Below, one piece after another: positions 44,104-51,959 of a stretch of DNA of 64,000 nt (its first letter is position 1; each line of letters begins with the position of its first letter). Location of the stretch: contig JAJQAA010000065.1 in assembly GCA_021204045.1 (NCBI GenBank), forward strand, positions 28,562-92,561, written 5' to 3'. Under the pieces are notes generated by a model. That model was not told the origin of the DNA. It saw only the letters and a list, made by a program, of their open reading frames with translations, and searched no databases. The translations under genes were made by a program, and so were the position numbers. Source of the stretch: Clostridiales bacterium. GTDB lineage: Bacteria; Bacillota; Clostridia; Lachnospirales; Lachnospiraceae.

Positions 44104-46347
44104 TCAAATTTTCACCAGCTTTGCGAACGAGGCGAACATCTTTTTTACCCCGACGCGGTCAAACTCCACGGTCACCTCGAAATCCCTCGGCGTGTCCTGG
44201 ATCGTGCGCACGGTGCCTTCGCCAAATTTGATATGGCGCACGCGATCGCCTTCACGGTAGGAAAGCGATCGCGGCTTCTCGACGGCAAAGGCCTTACCGA
44301 AAGCAGGCGCCACCGCGGCCTTCTGGCCAAATTTGCTTACACCCAGCTCTTTCTGGCGATTCTTCCACGACGGGCCGTGTGTCGTCTCCGCGCCGCCGCT
44401 TTCCGGGCGGCGCACATGCCGCTCGGGACGATTCTCCAGCAATTCCCTGGGAATTTCTTCCACAAAACGGCTCGGCTGGTTAAAATGCGTCTCGCCGTTC
44501 ATCATGCGCAGACGCGCCGCCGTCAGCACCAGACGCTCCTTCGCGCGGGTAATGCCCACATAGCAGAGACGCCGCTCCTCCTCAAGATCCGTGCTGTCGT
44601 CGGAGGTAACCGCCATATAGGAAGGGAACAAACCATCCTCCATCCCGCTCATGTAAACGACCGGGAACTCCAACCCCTTTGCCCCATGCAACGTCATCAG
44701 CGTCACGCAGTGCTCCGTCTCATCCATACGGTCGATATCCGCGACCAGCGCGACCTCCTCGAGAAAGGCGTCCAGCCCCGGCTGTCCGCCATTTTCCTCG
44801 TAATCCGCGGCCTTGCTGATCAGCTCATCGATATTTTCCAGGCGGCTCTGCGCTTCGATCGCCTCATCCGCCGTCTCCAGTTCCTTCTGATAGCCGGTCT
44901 CATCCAGAACCGCCTCAATGATCTCCTTCGGGGACGCGCCCTCGTCCATCATCGACCGGAAATGCCCGATCTGACTCACAAAATCGCCGATTTTCCCGGC
45001 CGCCCTGCCAAGTCCCGGTACCTTCCCGGCATTTTCGCAGGCTTCAAAAAAGCTTCCGCCGTTTTCCATCTGCCACGCCGTCAGCTTGCCGATCGACGTG
45101 TCGCCGATGCCGCGCCGGGGCACATTGATGATCCGCTGGACCGCCAGATCGTCCAGCCCGTTAGCGATTGTCTTCAAATAGGCCAGCACATCCTTGATCT
45201 CACGGCGCTGATAAAAATTGACGCCGCCCACGATCCGATAAGGCACGCTGCCGGCGATGCATTTTTCCTCGATCAGGCGGGACTGAGCGTTCGTGCGGTA
45301 CAGTACCGCGTAATCCTGATAGTCGCGCCCATCCGCGCGTATATCGCGCACGATGCCGTCCGCCTCCTCCGAAGCCTGCTCAAACTGCCGGAAGCTCACC
45401 GGCACGCCTTCGCCGTTGGCCGTCCACAGGGTCTTGGGCTTGCGCCCTTTATTGTTGCGGATCACCGCGTTCGCCGCGTCGAGAATGTGGCTTGTGGAAC
45501 GGTAGTTCTGTTCCAGCTTGATCACGCGCGCCCCCGGATACGTCTTCTCGAAATCCAGGATGTTGCGGATATTTGCGCCGCGAAATTTATAAATCGACTG
45601 ATCGTCATCGCCGACCACGCAGAGATTTTTATATTTTCCGGCCAGCAGCTCGATGAGAGCAAACTGCGCCGAATTGGTATCCTGATACTCATCGACCATA
45701 ATATAGCGGAAACGCTCCTGGTAATACTCGCGCACGTCTGCGTTCGTCCGCAACAGGTCGACGGTCTTGAAAATCAGATCGTCAAAATCCAGAGCGTTGT
45801 TGCTCTTTAATTCCTCCTGGTAGCGCTGATAGATCTCCGCGATGCGCTTCTGCCGCCAGTCCCCCTGCGCATCCCGGAAAAACGTATCCGGACTGATCAG
45901 TTCGTTTTTCGCGTTGGAAATCACGGAAAGCATCGCCCGCTCCTTGTACTGCTTCGGATCCAGATCCAGCCTGCGCAGCACCTGCTTCATCAACGTACGC
46001 TGATCGTCGGTGTCGTAAATCGTAAAATTGTTATCATATCCAAGAAGCTCAATATAACGGCGCAGGATACGCACGCAGGCTGAGTGGAACGTGCTCACCC
46101 AGATGCTCTGCGCGCCTTCTTCGACCAACCGGTCCACGCGCTCACGCATCTCTCCCGCCGCCTTATTTGTAAATGTGATCGCGAGGATATTCCAGGGATT
46201 GACCCCCTTATCCGCGATCAGATGCGCGATGCGGTGCGTCAGCACCCGGGTCTTGCCGGAACCCGCGCCCGCCAGTACAAGAAGCGGTCCCTCCGTACAG
46301 AGGACCGCCTCCTTTTGCTGCTCATTCAGATTATCGTAAACTGCCAT
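44104..46347 (-). CDS. pcrA: ATP-dependent DNA helicase PcrA/UvrD
   Basis: A superfamily I 3'-5' helicase, 747 aa. Walker A AGAGSGKTRVLTHRIAHL, DEYQDTNSAQ, LEQNYRST, GAKGLEFPVVYMSG and GITRAKERLVL are intact. The C-terminal Tudor-like domain (GDRVRHIKFGEGTVRTIQ) is typical of PcrA and binds RNA polymerase. Start ATG 46347 has AAAGGAAG upstream. ligA is not adjacent in the window, but yerC (often near pcrA) is. Confidence 0.96.
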   Translation of the reverse strand: MAVYDNLNEQQKEAVLCTEGPLLVLAGAGSGKTRVLTHRIAHLIADKGVNPWNILAITFTNKAAGEMRERVDRLVEEGAQSIWVSTFHSACVRILRRYIELLGYDNNFTIYDTDDQRTLMKQVLRRLDLDPKQYKERAMLSVISNAKNELISPDTFFRDAQGDWRQKRIAEIYQRYQEELKSNNALDFDDLIFKTVDLLRTNADVREYYQERFRYIMVDEYQDTNSAQFALIELLAGKYKNLCVVGDDDQSIYKFRGANIRNILDFEKTYPGARVIKLEQNYRSTSHILDAANAVIRNNKGRKPKTLWTANGEGVPVSFRQFEQASEEADGIVRDIRADGRDYQDYAVLYRTNAQSRLIEEKCIAGSVPYRIVGGVNFYQRREIKDVLAYLKTIANGLDDLAVQRIINVPRRGIGDTSIGKLTAWQMENGGSFFEACENAGKVPGLGRAAGKIGDFVSQIGHFRSMMDEGASPKEIIEAVLDETGYQKELETADEAIEAQSRLENIDELISKAADYEENGGQPGLDAFLEEVALVADIDRMDETEHCVTLMTLHGAKGLEFPVVYMSGMEDGLFPSYMAVTSDDSTDLEEERRLCYVGITRAKERLVLTAARLRMMNGETHFNQPSRFVEEIPRELLENRPERHVRRPESGGAETTHGPSWKNRQKELGVSKFGQKAAVAPAFGKAFAVEKPRSLSYREGDRVRHIKFGEGTVRTIQDTPRDFEVTVEFDRVGVKKMFASFAKLVKI

Positions 46348-46453
46348 GTATCTTCCTTTCGCCCGGAACGTTGTCTTTCGCACCGGGTATTATCCCGCAT
46401 CGGGTATCGCTTCAGCCGGATATCACTCCGCACCGCAGTATCCCGTATCGGCA

Positions 46454-46834
46454 TCATTTCGCGCAGGCGATCGCCTCGATCTCCACGAGCGCGTCTTTCG
46501 GAAGCGCCGCCACCTCAAACGCCGCGCATGCCGGGCAGGCGCCCTCAAAGAATGTGGCGTACACCTCGTTCATTGCTCCGAAATCGCTGATATGCTTCAG
46601 CAGCACCGTCGTCTTGACGACGTCCGCCATCGTCAGGCCTTCGCTCGCCAGAATGTTCTGAATATTCGTCAGGGACTGACGCGTCTGAGACGCGATATCC
46701 TCACCGGCAAACTGACCCGTGGCCGGATCGATCGGAAGCTGCCCGGATACAAATACCATCCCTCCGGCGCAAATCCCCTGGGAATACGGTCCGATCGCTG
46801 CCGGTGCTTTCTCTGTTGCCAATACTTTTTTCAT
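46454..46834 (-). CDS. ridA: RidA family reactive enamine/imine deaminase
   Basis: RidA hydrolyses reactive 2-aminoacrylate-type intermediates from PLP enzymes. Seen: EKAPAAIGPYSQGI, VFVSGQLPIDPATGQF and ACPACAAFEVAALPKDALVEIEAIA. The Arg that usually binds the carboxylate (in P-x-R-x-x) appears replaced here (ACPACAAFEV), so substrate use may differ. 126 aa, AGGAGG upstream. Confidence 0.92.
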   Translation of the reverse strand: MKKVLATEKAPAAIGPYSQGICAGGMVFVSGQLPIDPATGQFAGEDIASQTRQSLTNIQNILASEGLTMADVVKTTVLLKHISDFGAMNEVYATFFEGACPACAAFEVAALPKDALVEIEAIACAK

Positions 46835-46948
46835 GGATATGTCCTCCTTATTTGTGTTTTAATAACATCGCGCCATTATTATACAAAAAATGAAGCCGTT
46901 CTTCAATGACTATTCACAGAAAAATCAATACAAAAATCAACGATTTAC

Positions 46949-46977
46949 TTGATATCTGGTTTTGAATACTATATACT
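46949..46977 (+). promoter_or_regulatory. Promoter for DUF1836 gene
   Basis: TTGATA (46949-46954), 17-bp spacer, TATACT (46972-46977), about 67 bp before the ATG at 47045. Confidence 0.75.
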
Positions 46978-47044
46978 GTAATATGAATGATACCAGAACC
47001 AAAAATCATGAGTCGAATGAATATCAACCGAGGTGACAAATCCC

Positions 47045-47671
47045 ATGAAGCACAATGAAGAACGTTTGAATGAAATTATGGCCCGCTTAGAACAGCTCCC
47101 CCACGTACCCCTGGAAAAAATCCCGGAGATTAATCTGTATATGGATCAGGTAACTTCTTTTATGGAGGAACAGCTCAAATCCACAAAGCGAAATCCGGAA
47201 GACAAAGCGCTGACCAAAACCATGATCAACAACTATGCCAAAAACCGCCTGCTCCCGCCCCCGGTCAAAAAGAAATATTCCCGGGAGCATATGGTCATGC
47301 TGCTCTTTATCTATTATTATAAAAATCTGCTTTCCTTCGCCGACATCGAGCAGTTGTTTCTGCCGCTGACCTCGCATCATTTCGGCACCGATAATCAGCC
47401 GTCCTTTGACAGCATCTATGAGGAAATCATCGAGCTGGAAAAGCAGCAGATGGAACCGCTGCGCGAGGATGTCCGTACCAAATATCAGGCTGCCACGCAG
47501 ACCTTCGCCGACGCTCCGGAGGATGAGCGCGAATATCTGCAGCTTTTCGCCTTCATCAGCGAGCTATCCTTCGACGCCTACTTAAAAAAGCAGATCGTCG
47601 AGCAGCTCATCGACCAGTTCCGCGCCGAGGAAGAAGCCGCAGCCCCCAATGCCGGGCGGAAAAAGCGTTAG
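47045..47671 (+). CDS. DUF1836 domain protein
   Basis: A 208-aa protein of the DUF1836 family, which has a MerR-like winged-helix N-terminus (residues about 60-120: ALTKTMINNYAKNRLLPPPVKKKYSREHMVML). The rest is helical. The family may regulate transcription but is not characterised to my knowledge. Start ATG 47045 is 9 nt after GAGGTG; the upstream GTG is part of that site. It overlaps yerC by 4 nt, tail to tail. Confidence 0.88.
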   Translation: MKHNEERLNEIMARLEQLPHVPLEKIPEINLYMDQVTSFMEEQLKSTKRNPEDKALTKTMINNYAKNRLLPPPVKKKYSREHMVMLLFIYYYKNLLSFADIEQLFLPLTSHHFGTDNQPSFDSIYEEIIELEKQQMEPLREDVRTKYQAATQTFADAPEDEREYLQLFAFISELSFDAYLKKQIVEQLIDQFRAEEEAAAPNAGRKKR

Positions 47672-47982
47672 GCTTCCTCCTGCTCTCCCGGTGCCTGCGA
47701 CGCGCAGCGCGCAAATACCATATCGTAGCCGTCGTTGCCGTAATTCAGCGAACGGTTGACGCGGCTGATCGTCGCCGTGGACGCGCCGGTCTTCTCCGCG
47801 ATCTCCAGATAGGTTTTTTTCTCCCGCAGCATCCAGGCGACTTCATAGCGCTGCGCCAGCGACTGCAGCTCATTTACCGTACAGACGTCCTCAAAAAAAG
47901 CATAGCATTCTTCCGACGATTTCAGCGTCAGAACCGCCTGAAACAGATGATCGAGCGCTTCTGTCCTGATCTTATTATTCAC
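47668..47982 (-). CDS. yerC: YerC/YecD family TrpR-like DNA-binding protein
   Basis: A 104-aa Trp-repressor-like helix-turn-helix protein: DVCTVNELQSLAQRYEVAWMLREKKTYLEIAEKTGASTATISRVNRSLNYG. In Bacillus yerC lies next to pcrA. Its target is not clear. Upstream are three tandem 31-bp repeats. Confidence 0.93.
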   Translation of the reverse strand: MNNKIRTEALDHLFQAVLTLKSSEECYAFFEDVCTVNELQSLAQRYEVAWMLREKKTYLEIAEKTGASTATISRVNRSLNYGNDGYDMVFARCASQAPGEQEEA

Positions 47983-48006
47983 AAGCGGATATCCCCTTCC
48001 AATTCC

Positions 48007-48096
48007 GATTTGCCGGCTTTCCGGCTAATTTCATTCCAATTTGCTGGTTTTCCGACCAGTTTCATTCTGATTTTCCGGTTTCTCCGACCCATTCAG
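48007..48096. repeat. Three diverged tandem 31-bp repeats
   Basis: Units at 48007-48037, 48038-48068 and 48069-48096 share GATTTGCCGG..TTTCCG..TTTCATT-like sequence, each with a small internal stem (for example GCCGG-CTTT-CCGGC). They occupy the yerC upstream region. Confidence 0.75.
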
Positions 48097-48124
48097 TTTA
48101 TCACATCAAATTTTTAAAGTCCAT

Positions 48125-48162
48125 AGTCTCCTGTCACATTTTTCCAGCTTCCGGATAGAATG
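48125..48162 (+). repeat. Repeat copy A: promoter-region sequence of the binding-protein gene
   Basis: A 38-bp block running from AGTCTCCTGTCACA to GGATAGAATG. It differs from copies B and C by one base (CAGCTTCC versus CATCTTCC). After a short insertion it continues with TTAACACGATTTAC, similar to TTAACGCAATTCAC in B and C, and stops exactly at the stop codon of the DUF4143 ATPase. Confidence 0.9.
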
Positions 48163-48189
48163 ATACATGAAATGTAATCTTAACACGAT

Positions 48190-49488
48190 TTACAGCAGCT
48201 CCTTCAGCTTTCGTGCAAAGTATATCGGAATATTTGTAATCAACCCATCTTTCCGATACCCACGCTTTGAAAACCGGATTGCATATTCGGGCTGGTGAGC
48301 GGCAACATACCTTTTAAAGGATGGGGCAGACTTATCTTCCCCGCCTTTTGCTTCCACAGGGATAATCTCCGTCCCGTACTGAAGTACAAAATCAATCTCA
48401 CTGTTTTTGTCAGAGTAGTAACGCGGCTCCACTTCAAACTGTCCGCGAAGCTGCTGCAAAACAAAATTTTCGGTCAGCGGTCCCTTGAATTGATAATCCG
48501 CTTTCAGAAGAATTGCGCTGTTGTCAACACCAGCCATCGTTTTCAGAAGACCGGTATCAAATGCAAAGAGCTTAAATTGATCAAGTTTATCAAAAGCGGA
48601 AAGCGGATGCTCCATTTTGGAAACATTATAGACGCGGTTCAGCATACCGGCGGAGACGAGCCATTCGATGGCTTCCTCGAAATCACGTGCTCTGCCGCCC
48701 TCCCGGACTGCACCGTACATGAATTTTTCATTGGGTTTGGCAAGCTGGGTCACAATGCTGCGGAAAACCATGAGGATGCGTCCGCTGTTGATCCTGCCAT
48801 TATGCTTGGAAAAGTCATTCTCATAAATGGTGATAAGCTCCCGCTGTATCTGACCAATTTTTGCCGGGTCTTTGTATTTGATCCAGGAAGCCACGCATTC
48901 AGGCATCCCACCAATAATGAGATAGTTATTATACGCTTCCAGCAGGCGGTTATGGAAAATCTCCTCGATCGTCTGCTCTTTCTGAATACTATCGTAATAT
49001 CTGTAAAGGGCCGGATCAACTGCCTCCAGAAATTCATCAAAAGCAAGCGGATACAGTTCCAGCAGATTCACCATTCCCACCGGATAAGATTTCGGCTGTG
49101 CAAGCAGGGTGCCGAGCAGACTGCCTGCCGCGATCACATGATAGTCATTCGCTTTTTCTTTGAAATATTTAAGTGTATTCAATGCCTCCGGGCATTCCTG
49201 TATTTCATCGAACATAATCAACGTTTTTCCAGGAACAATCCTCTGTCCAACGATCATAGACAGCAATTCGATGATCCGATGAGGATTTTTATTTGTTTCA
49301 AATATGGATTTTAATTCATCTTCTTCATCAAAATTAAAATAAACATAACTTTCATAGCAGGTCTGACCGAACTCTTTCATGAGCCATGTTTTGCCGACCT
49401 GACGTGCGCCTTTTAACACCATTGGCTTACGATCATCGCTGGCTTTCCATTTTATTAAATCCTGAATCGCATTTCGTTTCAATACCAT
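48190..49488 (-). CDS. AAA ATPase with DUF4143 C-terminal domain (second copy)
   Basis: 432 aa. Walker A LKGARQVGKTWLMK (residues about 24-37), Walker B TLIMFDEIQECPE, sensor AAGSLLG, and a C-terminal domain with SEIDFVLQYGTEIIPVEAKGG, a nuclease-like E-I-D...E-x-K core. It is only distantly similar to the ATPase at 18362-19561. It lies between repeat copies A and B of the binding-protein promoter, so it appears inserted there. Function of the family unknown. -10 TATACT at 49521-49516. Confidence 0.88.
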   Translation of the reverse strand: MVLKRNAIQDLIKWKASDDRKPMVLKGARQVGKTWLMKEFGQTCYESYVYFNFDEEDELKSIFETNKNPHRIIELLSMIVGQRIVPGKTLIMFDEIQECPEALNTLKYFKEKANDYHVIAAGSLLGTLLAQPKSYPVGMVNLLELYPLAFDEFLEAVDPALYRYYDSIQKEQTIEEIFHNRLLEAYNNYLIIGGMPECVASWIKYKDPAKIGQIQRELITIYENDFSKHNGRINSGRILMVFRSIVTQLAKPNEKFMYGAVREGGRARDFEEAIEWLVSAGMLNRVYNVSKMEHPLSAFDKLDQFKLFAFDTGLLKTMAGVDNSAILLKADYQFKGPLTENFVLQQLRGQFEVEPRYYSDKNSEIDFVLQYGTEIIPVEAKGGEDKSAPSFKRYVAAHQPEYAIRFSKRGYRKDGLITNIPIYFARKLKELL

Positions 49489-49629
49489 CGCCTGCCTTTT
49501 TGATCTGTTGATATTAGTATATCACATTTTTCTGTGTTTTAAAAATAAATTTTGCACATTTTTCCTATAAAATAAAGCAAATAAAACACATTATTCTTTC
49601 ATCAATGAATGAAATCGTATATTTTCAAA

Positions 49630-49667
49630 AGTCTCCTGTCACATTTTTCCATCTTCCGGATAGAATG
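49630..49667 (+). repeat. Repeat copy B: promoter-region sequence
   Basis: The same 38-bp block as at 50742-50779, identical in the core. Homology with copy C starts at 49620 (TATTTTCAAA) and continues through the ribosome site into the coding sequence of the binding protein. Confidence 0.93.
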
Positions 49668-49697
49668 TAGTATTAACGCAATTCACGGGAGGCATTT

Positions 49698-49835
49698 ATG
49701 AAAAATAAGTTTCTGCCCGGACGGGCCGGCAATTTTCTTGTTGCCAGAGAACCGGATATCGATTTTCACTGGGATAAACGGAAAGGGAAAAAGGTGCTTG
49801 GTGGGCACGCAGGTGTAGTACATATATCCATGTAA
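49698..49835 (+). pseudogene. Internally deleted copy of the binding-protein gene
   Basis: The reading frame starts MKNKFLPGRAG like the intact gene at 50810, then jumps to NFLVAREPDIDFHWDK, which is residue 123 onward of the intact protein. The joint is at CGGGCCGGC, a 9-bp sequence present twice in the intact gene (50834-50842 and 51167-51175), so 333 bp are missing in frame. After HAGVVHISM it stops. No signal peptide or ligand-binding fold remains. Confidence 0.92.
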
Positions 49836-49942
49836 ATTATGAAACAATCGTAATTTTGTGCAACTGGGTGGATGGGATGACACAAAATATCATATAGCAG
49901 AATGAGTAGTCGCGGATTCTTATTCCTGCGGCTATATTTGTA

Positions 49943-49995
49943 TTGATATTTTTAAAAATCCCGCATATAATAAAAGTAGGGAAATTCCTACTTTT
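49943..49995 (+). promoter_or_regulatory. Promoter and operator of the AbrB/PIN pair
   Basis: TTGATA (49943-49948), 17-bp spacer, TATAAT (49966-49971). The perfect inverted repeat AAAAGTAGG (49972-49980) and CCTACTTTT (49987-49995) covers the expected start and is the likely site for antitoxin autorepression. Confidence 0.75.
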
Positions 49996-50025
49996 CATGT
50001 CAAATTTAAACGGAGGTGTAACAAG

Positions 50026-50298
50026 ATGTCAAATAATACATTTGTTGATAACGCGAAAGTAATGTCAAAGGGACAGGTTACGATACCCAAAGATGTCCGC
50101 GAGGTTCTCGGAGTATCGAGCGGTGACCGCGTAACGTTTGTCGTAGAGGGAAACACAGTCCGCATCGTCAATTCTGCCGTATATGCCATGCAGGTACTCC
50201 AGGCGCAGATGCAGGGTGAGGCAGAAAAAGCGGGGCTTACGTCTGAAGAGGATATTCTTGCGCTCGTAAAGGAAGTACGGGCAGAAAGCGAGGTGTAA
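50026..50298 (+). CDS. AbrB/MazE-type antitoxin
   Basis: A 90-aa swapped-hairpin AbrB protein: KVMSKGQVTIPKDVREVLGVSSGDRVTFVVEGN in residues 10-45, then a helical C-terminus that would bind the PIN toxin. CGGAGG upstream. Its stop TAA directly abuts the toxin ATG. Typical type II antitoxin; probably represses its own promoter. Confidence 0.9.
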   Translation: MSNNTFVDNAKVMSKGQVTIPKDVREVLGVSSGDRVTFVVEGNTVRIVNSAVYAMQVLQAQMQGEAEKAGLTSEEDILALVKEVRAESEV

Positions 50299-50700
50299 AT
50301 GAGAATACCCATTGACACAAATATCCTGATTTCCGCGGTACTGAATCCAAAAGGGACACCGTTCCAGGCATATCTGAAAGCTGTTACCTATCCAAATCAC
50401 GGAATGGTCTGCGAGCAGAATATTGATGAAATGCGAAGGATCTATAATCGCAAATTCCCGAAGAAGATTTCCTCTTTTGAGCAATTTCTGTCTATCGCTC
50501 TGATGACACTGGAACTTGTACCTACGCCTGATGAAGAAGATGATCTAGAACAGGAAATCCGGGATGTAAATGACCGCGCTATTTTACGGGCAGCAATCAA
50601 TGCTGATGCCGATATTCTTCTGACTGGCGACAAGGATTTCCTTGAATCCGGCGTAACTCATCCTAAGATTATGAATGCTGCAGAATTCCTGTTGACATAA
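50299..50700 (+). CDS. PIN-domain toxin (VapC-like)
   Basis: A 133-aa PIN RNase: D6 in IPIDTNILISAV, central acidic residues in IDEMRRIYNRKF, DRAILRAAINADADILLTGDKDF with D in the last block. The family cleaves RNA and is held in check by the AbrB protein encoded immediately upstream. The C-terminus ends in the KIMNAAEFLL helix seen in such toxins. The pair sits between repeat copies B and C, an inserted module. Confidence 0.9.
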   Translation: MRIPIDTNILISAVLNPKGTPFQAYLKAVTYPNHGMVCEQNIDEMRRIYNRKFPKKISSFEQFLSIALMTLELVPTPDEEDDLEQEIRDVNDRAILRAAINADADILLTGDKDFLESGVTHPKIMNAAEFLLT

Positions 50701-50741
50701 TTATCTCTTCTCCGCAACAAAAAGATTTACTATTTTCAAAC

Positions 50742-50779
50742 AGTCTCCTGTCACATTTTTCCATCTTCCGGATAGAATG
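50742..50779 (+). repeat. Repeat copy C: promoter region of the intact binding-protein gene
   Basis: Third copy of the 38-bp block, directly upstream of the intact gene. TAGAAT at its 3' end, with TGTCAC upstream, may be the promoter. Homology with B runs from 50731 to the CGGGCCGGC joint at 50842. Confidence 0.9.
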
Positions 50780-50809
50780 TAGTATTAACGCAATTCACGG
50801 GAGGCATTT

Positions 50810-51826
50810 ATGAAAAATAAGTTTCTGCCCGGACGGGCCGGCGCCGCCGCGCTCGTCCTTCTGGCTGCCGTGGCACTTTCCGGCTGTCAGGGCAAACCGG
50901 CGTCCGCCGACGCGCAGATCGAAGTAACGCTCAATGAAGTCGCGCATTCCATCTTCTACGCACCTCAGTATGCGGCGATTGAGCTCGGCTATTTTGCCGA
51001 CGAGGGTATTGATCTTACGCTTGTCAATGGCGGCGGCGCCGACAAGGTCATGACCGCTCTGGTTTCCGGCGACGCCGATATCGGTTTTATGGGTTCGGAA
51101 GCCAGCATCTATACCTACGCCCAGGGCGCAGAAGACTATGCGGTAAATTTCGCCCAGCTCACACAGCGGGCCGGCAATTTTCTCGTCGCCAGGGAACCGG
51201 ACATTGATTTTCACTGGGATAAATTAAAGGGGAAAAAGGTGCTTGGCGGACGCGCAGGTGGCATGCCGCAGATGGTATTTGAATATATCCTCAAGAAAAA
51301 CGGTATCGATCCGAAAACGGACCTGACCATCGACCAGAGCATCAGCTTCGGCCTTACCGCCGCGGCCTTCACCAGCGACGATTCAGACTACACCGTTGAG
51401 TTCGAGCCGTACGCAACCGGACTGGAGCTGGAGGGCAGCGGCTATGTCGTGGCCTCTCTGGGCGTTGATTCCGGCTATGTACCCTACACTGCCTACTGCG
51501 CAAAGAAAAGCTATCTCGCTGAAAATCCGGAGATCATCCAGAAGTTCACCAATGCATTGCAGAAAGGCATGGACTATGTAAACACCCACTCCGCGGAGGA
51601 AATCGCCAAAACCATCCAGCCACAGTTTTCCGAAACGCCGCTGGAAAATATCACCGCGATTGTCAGCCGCTACAAGGAACAGGACACCTGGAAGGATGAT
51701 CTGATCTTTACGGAAGACAGCTTTGACCTGCTGCAGAATATCCTCGAGGAAGCCGGTGAACTGGAAACGCGGGTGCCTTACGCGGATCTGGTAACGACAG
51801 AATATGCAAAAAAGGCAGCGGAATAG
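50810..51826 (+). CDS. ABC substrate-binding lipoprotein, SsuA/THI5-like
   Basis: 338 aa with lipoprotein signal MKNKFLPGRAGAAALVLLAA and lipobox LSGC. The mature domain has VTLNEVAHSIFYAPQYAAIELGYFADEGIDLTLVNGGGADKVMTALVSGDADIGFMGSE, typical of NMT1/THI5 and SsuA-type proteins that bind nitrate, sulfonates, taurine or thiamine precursors. GGGAGG precedes the ATG. No permease or ATPase is adjacent; a matching ATPase is at 19766-20530. Two partial copies of its 5' region lie upstream. Ligand unknown. Confidence 0.92.
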   Translation: MKNKFLPGRAGAAALVLLAAVALSGCQGKPASADAQIEVTLNEVAHSIFYAPQYAAIELGYFADEGIDLTLVNGGGADKVMTALVSGDADIGFMGSEASIYTYAQGAEDYAVNFAQLTQRAGNFLVAREPDIDFHWDKLKGKKVLGGRAGGMPQMVFEYILKKNGIDPKTDLTIDQSISFGLTAAAFTSDDSDYTVEFEPYATGLELEGSGYVVASLGVDSGYVPYTAYCAKKSYLAENPEIIQKFTNALQKGMDYVNTHSAEEIAKTIQPQFSETPLENITAIVSRYKEQDTWKDDLIFTEDSFDLLQNILEEAGELETRVPYADLVTTEYAKKAAE

Positions 51827-51883
51827 ATAGCAGAAAACTGCTTTCTATCCATCATCCCGAGAATATCAAAAAAACAAAAAACG

Positions 51884-51921
51884 TCCCGGGCAGGGAATAT
51901 GGCAAACGCTCCCGCCCGGGA
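51884..51921. terminator. Terminator shared by binding-protein gene and symporter
   Basis: TCCCGGGC (51884-51891) pairs with GCCCGGGA (51914-51921), with a further inner stem. The minus strand has a strong T run (GTTTTTTGTTTTTTT), so it ends the cyuA-symporter operon; the plus side is weaker. Confidence 0.85.
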
Positions 51922-51959
51922 TAATTTCATGTCTTATAAAATTTTTACAGCTTTTCCGT

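Noticed and set aside
49683..49883. Minus-strand 66-codon frame over the deleted lipoprotein copy
   Set aside because: It is antisense to the duplicated gene fragment and lacks a ribosome site.
50810..51826. Reading the island as a composite transposon
   Set aside because: No transposase, integrase or terminal inverted repeats are visible; only promoter-region repeats flank the cargo.
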